Part shown: piece by piece, positions 60,840 through 64,000 of the stretch
Layout of the letters: each line of letters starts with the position of its first letter
Numbering within the stretch: position 1 is the stretch's first letter
Origin: Streptomyces europaeiscabiei
GTDB lineage: Bacteria > Actinomycetota > Actinomycetes > Streptomycetales > Streptomycetaceae
Direction of reading: 5' to 3'
DNA length: 64,000 nt
Assembly: GCF_036346855.1 (NCBI RefSeq)
Contig: NZ_CP107841.1
Coordinates: 3,848,001-3,912,000 of the forward strand
The notes under the pieces: model-generated
What the model saw: only the letters and a program-made list of their open reading frames with translations
The model's database searches: none
Told to the model about the DNA's origin: nothing
Position numbers and translations under genes: made by a program

Positions 60840-61645
60840 GCCCAACCTTCCTGTTCTTCCGGCAGTACCGGCGGTGGCGGAACAGGTCCCGCACCGAACG
60901 TCTGCCTGGCCGACTCGTCGAGCAGAGCCTGGTACGGACCCACCGCCCGGGTACCCAGATGACGCAGCGCCGCCCATATCGTCACCTGGTTGGCCGAGAG
61001 AACGGGCATCCGCAGTTCCGCTTCCAGCTGGGGGATGACGTCGTACGTGGGGAGGTTGGTGCACGAGATGAAGAGGGCGTCCGGCGTCGCCGAGCGGACC
61101 GCGCGATGGGCCATGGCGACCACATCGTGGTACGGAACCTTCCAGATGTGCCGGACCAGGCCGAGCGAGGCCCGGCCGATGACCTGGACGCCCGCCTCCG
61201 CGAGGTACTCCTCCAGGGACTGGGTGACCGAGTCGGTGTACGGGGTGACCAGCGCGACACGGCGCGCGTTCAGCTCGGCCAGGGCGGCGAGCATCGCGCC
61301 CGAGGTGGTGACCGCGTGCGCGGCGCCCGCGCGGGTCATCGCCTCCCCCATCGCGCGCTCCCCCGCGACCCCGCCGACGAAGCTGCCACTGGTGCAGGCG
61401 TAGGCCACGACCTCGGGCGCGACCTCGTTGAGGGCCCGGACCGCATCGTGGAGCGTCTCGTGCTCGGAGACCAGCCGGGCGAGGTCGAGGCTCACCTCGA
61501 CCGGGACGTACGGGGTCCGGGTGAGATGGAGGGAGACATCGTCCGGGACCCAGCGCCACAGCTCGCGGTCGAGGGCGAAGTCGAACGGGGCGATGACACC
61601 GACGCCGCGCTGCGGCCGGGGCCCACCGAGGAAGGAGACGTTCAT
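60836..61645 (-). CDS. Maleate cis-trans isomerase family protein
   Basis: 269 residues from ATG 61645 (GAGAGAGA upstream). Both catalytic cysteines are in place: C84 in Y-A-C-T-S-G-S-F and C195 in I-S-C-T-N-L-P-T-Y. The C-terminal S-A-N-Q-V-T-I-W-A-A-L motif is typical. The predicted reaction is isomerisation of maleate or a related cis-dicarboxylate. First gene of a two-gene operon, divergent from a 2-hydroxyacid dehydrogenase and an amidase, which suggests a small catabolic pathway releasing and processing a dicarboxylic acid. Confidence 0.88.
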   Translation of the reverse strand: MNVSFLGGPRPQRGVGVIAPFDFALDRELWRWVPDDVSLHLTRTPYVPVEVSLDLARLVSEHETLHDAVRALNEVAPEVVAYACTSGSFVGGVAGERAMGEAMTRAGAAHAVTTSGAMLAALAELNARRVALVTPYTDSVTQSLEEYLAEAGVQVIGRASLGLVRHIWKVPYHDVVAMAHRAVRSATPDALFISCTNLPTYDVIPQLEAELRMPVLSANQVTIWAALRHLGTRAVGPYQALLDESARQTFGAGPVPPPPVLPEEQEGWA

Positions 61646-61710
61646 GACAGCCACCGGCCTCACGGAGAGAGAAGTGTGGACGACAGACCGTGCGCAAGTC
61701 CGTGTTGACG

Positions 61711-61739
61711 AAGGTAGGTTCGGGTGCGAGCGTGGTCAA
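61711..61739 (-). promoter_or_regulatory. Candidate promoter of the maleate-isomerase-like operon
   Basis: Minus strand TTGACC (61739-61734), 17-bp spacer, TACCTT (61716-61711), 66 bp before the start codon. Confidence 0.45.
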
Positions 61740-61786
61740 TCAGTGCATGTCACACGCATCCCGTGGGGCCGGTAGAGCCGCTTCCG

Positions 61787-61828
61787 TTTGTGATCTGTCT
61801 TTTGTGATCTGTCTTTTGTGATTGGTGT
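61787..61828 (+). repeat. Three tandem 14-bp repeats (TTTGTGATCTGTCT)
   Basis: Copies at 61787-61800, 61801-61814 (identical) and 61815-61828 (TTTGTGATTGGTGT, diverged), immediately before the hydroxyacid dehydrogenase ATG at 61838. The AT-rich sequence is unusual here and the direct repeats may be operator half-sites. Confidence 0.8.
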
Positions 61829-61837
61829 CTTACGCCT

Positions 61838-62797
61838 ATGACCTCGTCGCATCGCCCGCACCTCCTCGTCCTCGACACCGAGCCGCGTCCCCGGCTCGGA
61901 CGGCTCACCGGGCGGGCCACGATCGAGTACGTGGACGCCTCGACGCTGGCCGAGCGGCTGCCGTACGCCGATGTGCTCCTGGTGTGGGACTTCGCGTCCC
62001 GCGCGGTGCGGGACGTCTGGCCGGGCGACGGGCCCCGGCCGCGCTGGGTGCACACGGCGAGCGCGGGCGTCGACCATCTGCTGGGCCCCGGGCTCGCCGC
62101 CGACGAGGACACGGTGGTGACGAACGCGCGCGGGGTCTTCGACGCGCCGATCGCCGAGTACGTCGCCGCGCTCGTCCTGGCCATGGCCAAGGATCTGCCG
62201 CGCAGCTGGGAGTTGCAGGGGCGGCGGGAGTGGCGGCACCGGGAGACGCTGCGGGTGGCGGGCGGGCGGGCCTGTGTGGTGGGGTCCGGGCCGATCGGTC
62301 GGGCCGTCGCACGCCATCTCAAGGCCCTCGGCCTCCATACGGCCCTGGTCGGCCGGGCCGCGCGCGCCGGCGTCCACGGTCCGGAGGACCTCGACCGGCT
62401 GCTGGCCCGCGCCGACTGGGTGATCGCGGCCGCGCCGCTGACGGAGGCCACGTACGGCATGTTCGACGCCCGGCGGTTCGGGGTCATGCAGCCGTCCGCA
62501 CGGTTCGTGAATGTGGGGCGTGGGCAGCTCGTGGTGGAGGACGCGCTCGTCGAGGCGCTGCGGAAGCGGTGGATCGCGGGGGCGGCGCTGGATGTGTTCG
62601 AGCGCGAACCGCTGGGTCCCGACGATCCGCTGTGGGAGGTGCCGGGGCTGATCGTCTCTCCCCACATGAGCGGGGACACGGTGGGGTGGCGGGACGAACT
62701 CGGCGCCCAGTTCGTGGAGTTGTTCGAGCTGTGGGAGGCGGGAAAACCGCTTCCCAATGTGGTCGACAAGCAGCGCGGGTACGTACCCGGACACTGA
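61838..62797 (+). CDS. D-2-hydroxyacid dehydrogenase (NAD(P)-dependent)
   Basis: 319 residues, ATG 61838. The NAD fold is G-S-G-P-I-G-R-A-V-A-R-H-L-K near residue 149. Catalytic R (V-N-V-G-R-G-Q-L), E (V-F-E-R-E-P-L) and H (S-P-H-M-S-G) are all present. It would reduce a 2-oxoacid to a D-2-hydroxyacid or the reverse. No clear GGAGG precedes the ATG; the leader is occupied by 14-bp repeats. The amidase gene follows after 20 bp. Confidence 0.9.
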   Translation: MTSSHRPHLLVLDTEPRPRLGRLTGRATIEYVDASTLAERLPYADVLLVWDFASRAVRDVWPGDGPRPRWVHTASAGVDHLLGPGLAADEDTVVTNARGVFDAPIAEYVAALVLAMAKDLPRSWELQGRREWRHRETLRVAGGRACVVGSGPIGRAVARHLKALGLHTALVGRAARAGVHGPEDLDRLLARADWVIAAAPLTEATYGMFDARRFGVMQPSARFVNVGRGQLVVEDALVEALRKRWIAGAALDVFEREPLGPDDPLWEVPGLIVSPHMSGDTVGWRDELGAQFVELFELWEAGKPLPNVVDKQRGYVPGH

Positions 62798-62817
62798 ACT
62801 CCCCTGGGAGGGGCCAC

Positions 62818-64000
62818 ATGTCGGAGCCGACGCGATTGACGGAGCTGTCCGCCGTACGACTCGTCGAGGGGTATCGCAAGGGCGAGTTCAGCCCCGTGGA
62901 GGTGGCGCGGGCGACGCTGGAGCGGGCCGAGCGGGTGCAGCCTGACGTGAACGCGTTCGTGCGCCTTGACGCCGAGCCGGCCCTCGCCCAGGCGCGGGAG
63001 TCGGAGGGGCGCTGGCGGCGCGGGGAGCCGGCCGGGGCGGTGGACGGGGTGCCGGTCACGGTGAAGGACATCCTGCTGATGCGGGGCGGGCCGACGCTGA
63101 AGGGCTCCAGAACGATCTCGGCTGCGGGTGGTTGGGACGAGGACGCGCCCTCCGTGGCCCGGCTGCGCGAGCACGGTGCCGTCTTCCTGGGGAAGACCAC
63201 GACACCCGAGTTCGGCTGGAAGGGCGTCACCGACTCGCCGCTGAGCGGGGTGACGCGGAATCCGTACGACCTCTCGCGTACGGCCGGGGGCTCCAGCGGG
63301 GGCGCCGCGGCGGCCGTGGCGCTCGGGGCGGGGCCGCTGGCGCTGGGCACGGACGGGGGTGGCAGCGTCCGTATCCCGGCCGCCTTCTGCGGGGTGTTCG
63401 GGCTGAAGCCGACGTACGGGCGGGTGCCGCTGTATCCCGCGAGCGCCTTCGGCACGCTGGCCCATGTGGGGCCGCTGACACGGGACGCGGCGGACGCCGC
63501 GCTGATGCTGGACGTCGTCTCCGGGCCCGACACGCGGGACTGGTCGGGGCTCGGGCCGGCGCCCGGGTCCTTCGTGGACGCGCTCGCCGGTGGGGTGCGG
63601 GGGCTGCGGGTCGCGTACTCGGCGTCGCTGGGCGGGCAGGTCGCCGTACAGCCGGACGTCGCCCTCGCGGTGCGGCAGGCCGTGGAGGGGCTCGCCGGGC
63701 TGGGGGCGTACGTCACCGAGGCCGACCCCGACTTCTCCGATCCCGTCGAGGCGTTCCACACGCTGTGGTTCAGCGGGGCGGCGCGGGTGACGCAGCGGCT
63801 GGGGGCGCGTGAGCGGACGGTGCTGGACCCCGGGTTGCGGGAGATCCGGGATCTCGGGGCGCGGCTGTCCGCGCTGGACTATCTGGCTGCGGTGGATGTG
63901 CGGATGGATCTCGGGCGGCGGATGGGGGCCTTCCATGAGCGGTACGACGTGCTGGTCACGCCCGCCCTGCCCGTGACGGCCTTCGAGGCGGGGGTGGAGG
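62818..64000 (+). CDS. Amidase signature family hydrolase (partial, runs off the window)
   Basis: Open from ATG 62818 (GGGAGGGG upstream) to the window end, 394 codons, with no stop. The amidase-signature triad is in place: K83 (V-T-V-K-D), cis-Ser S159 (G-G-S-S-G-G) and nucleophile S183 (D-G-G-G-S-V-R-I-P), with the family spacing of 76 and 24 residues. Cytoplasmic, no signal. It hydrolyses an amide to a carboxylate and ammonia; the neighbours suggest a dicarboxylic monoamide or a similar nitrogen source. Probably in an operon with the preceding dehydrogenase gene. Confidence 0.92.
   Translation, partial: MSEPTRLTELSAVRLVEGYRKGEFSPVEVARATLERAERVQPDVNAFVRLDAEPALAQARESEGRWRRGEPAGAVDGVPVTVKDILLMRGGPTLKGSRTISAAGGWDEDAPSVARLREHGAVFLGKTTTPEFGWKGVTDSPLSGVTRNPYDLSRTAGGSSGGAAAAVALGAGPLALGTDGGGSVRIPAAFCGVFGLKPTYGRVPLYPASAFGTLAHVGPLTRDAADAALMLDVVSGPDTRDWSGLGPAPGSFVDALAGGVRGLRVAYSASLGGQVAVQPDVALAVRQAVEGLAGLGAYVTEADPDFSDPVEAFHTLWFSGAARVTQRLGARERTVLDPGLREIRDLGARLSALDYLAAVDVRMDLGRRMGAFHERYDVLVTPALPVTAFEAGVE

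Overview
The window is a high-GC actinomycete chromosome segment, almost certainly Streptomyces. The evidence is the extreme third-position GC bias, GTG and TTG starts with GGAGG-type ribosome binding sites, rare TTA codons confined to a few genes, and a recognisable Streptomyces core gene order: desferrioxamine genes, hexosaminidase, glmS, adpA, oligoribonuclease, cellobiose genes, then a GGDEF-EAL gene. No rRNA, prophage, insertion sequence or CRISPR array was seen. Two tRNA genes are present (His-GTG and Lys-CTT).

Region by region. 1-6641: the 3' end of a siderophore-binding lipoprotein gene, a siderophore-interacting reductase, and the desABCD operon for desferrioxamine synthesis behind a clear DmdR/IdeR iron box. 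6642-13820: intergenic tandem repeats, a GH20 hexosaminidase with a DasR-type operator, a DUF4429/SHOCT protein, a Tat-exported purple acid phosphatase, a small conserved protein and glmS. 14048-18072: a universal stress protein, a small membrane protein, the developmental master regulator adpA (TTA codon retained), orn and tRNA-His. 18080-20315 looks accessory: a small membrane protein and a large HTH / nucleoside-deoxyribosyltransferase (TIR-like) / TPR protein with a TTA codon. 20687-27102: the cebR-cebEFG-bglC cello-oligosaccharide locus with two CebR operators.

27222-34282 is a second accessory block. It holds a WhiJ-type triad (HATPase, XRE-DUF5753, DUF397), then a Trypco2 protein overlapping a 1390-residue trypsin-STAND-TPR protein with two TTA codons, then a PIN-toxin/antitoxin pair. 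34396-41032: an ABC importer plus GH36 and GH42 enzymes for galactosides, without its own regulator or ATPase. 41283-48000: a two-component system, a secreted protein, a PABS-domain protein, an NsdA-like regulator and a histidine phosphatase. 48200-53325: a PAP2 membrane phosphatase and a tightly packed operon of a Cas4/Dna2-like (PD-(D/E)XK, probable Fe-S) nuclease, an unknown partner and an Upf1/Dna2-type SF1 helicase. 53568-59892: small proteins, tRNA-Lys, an M6-type metalloprotease, a PAS-GGDEF-EAL protein and a flavin monooxygenase. 60108-64000: two maleate-isomerase-family enzymes divergent from a 2-hydroxyacid dehydrogenase and an amidase that runs off the window.

The candidates for an undescribed system are the Trypco2-trypsin-STAND-TPR pair (a putative protease-effector immune or cell-death module under bldA control), the HTH-NDT/TIR-TPR protein beside tRNA-His, and the nuclease/partner/helicase operon. 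All three are predictions from motifs and gene order.
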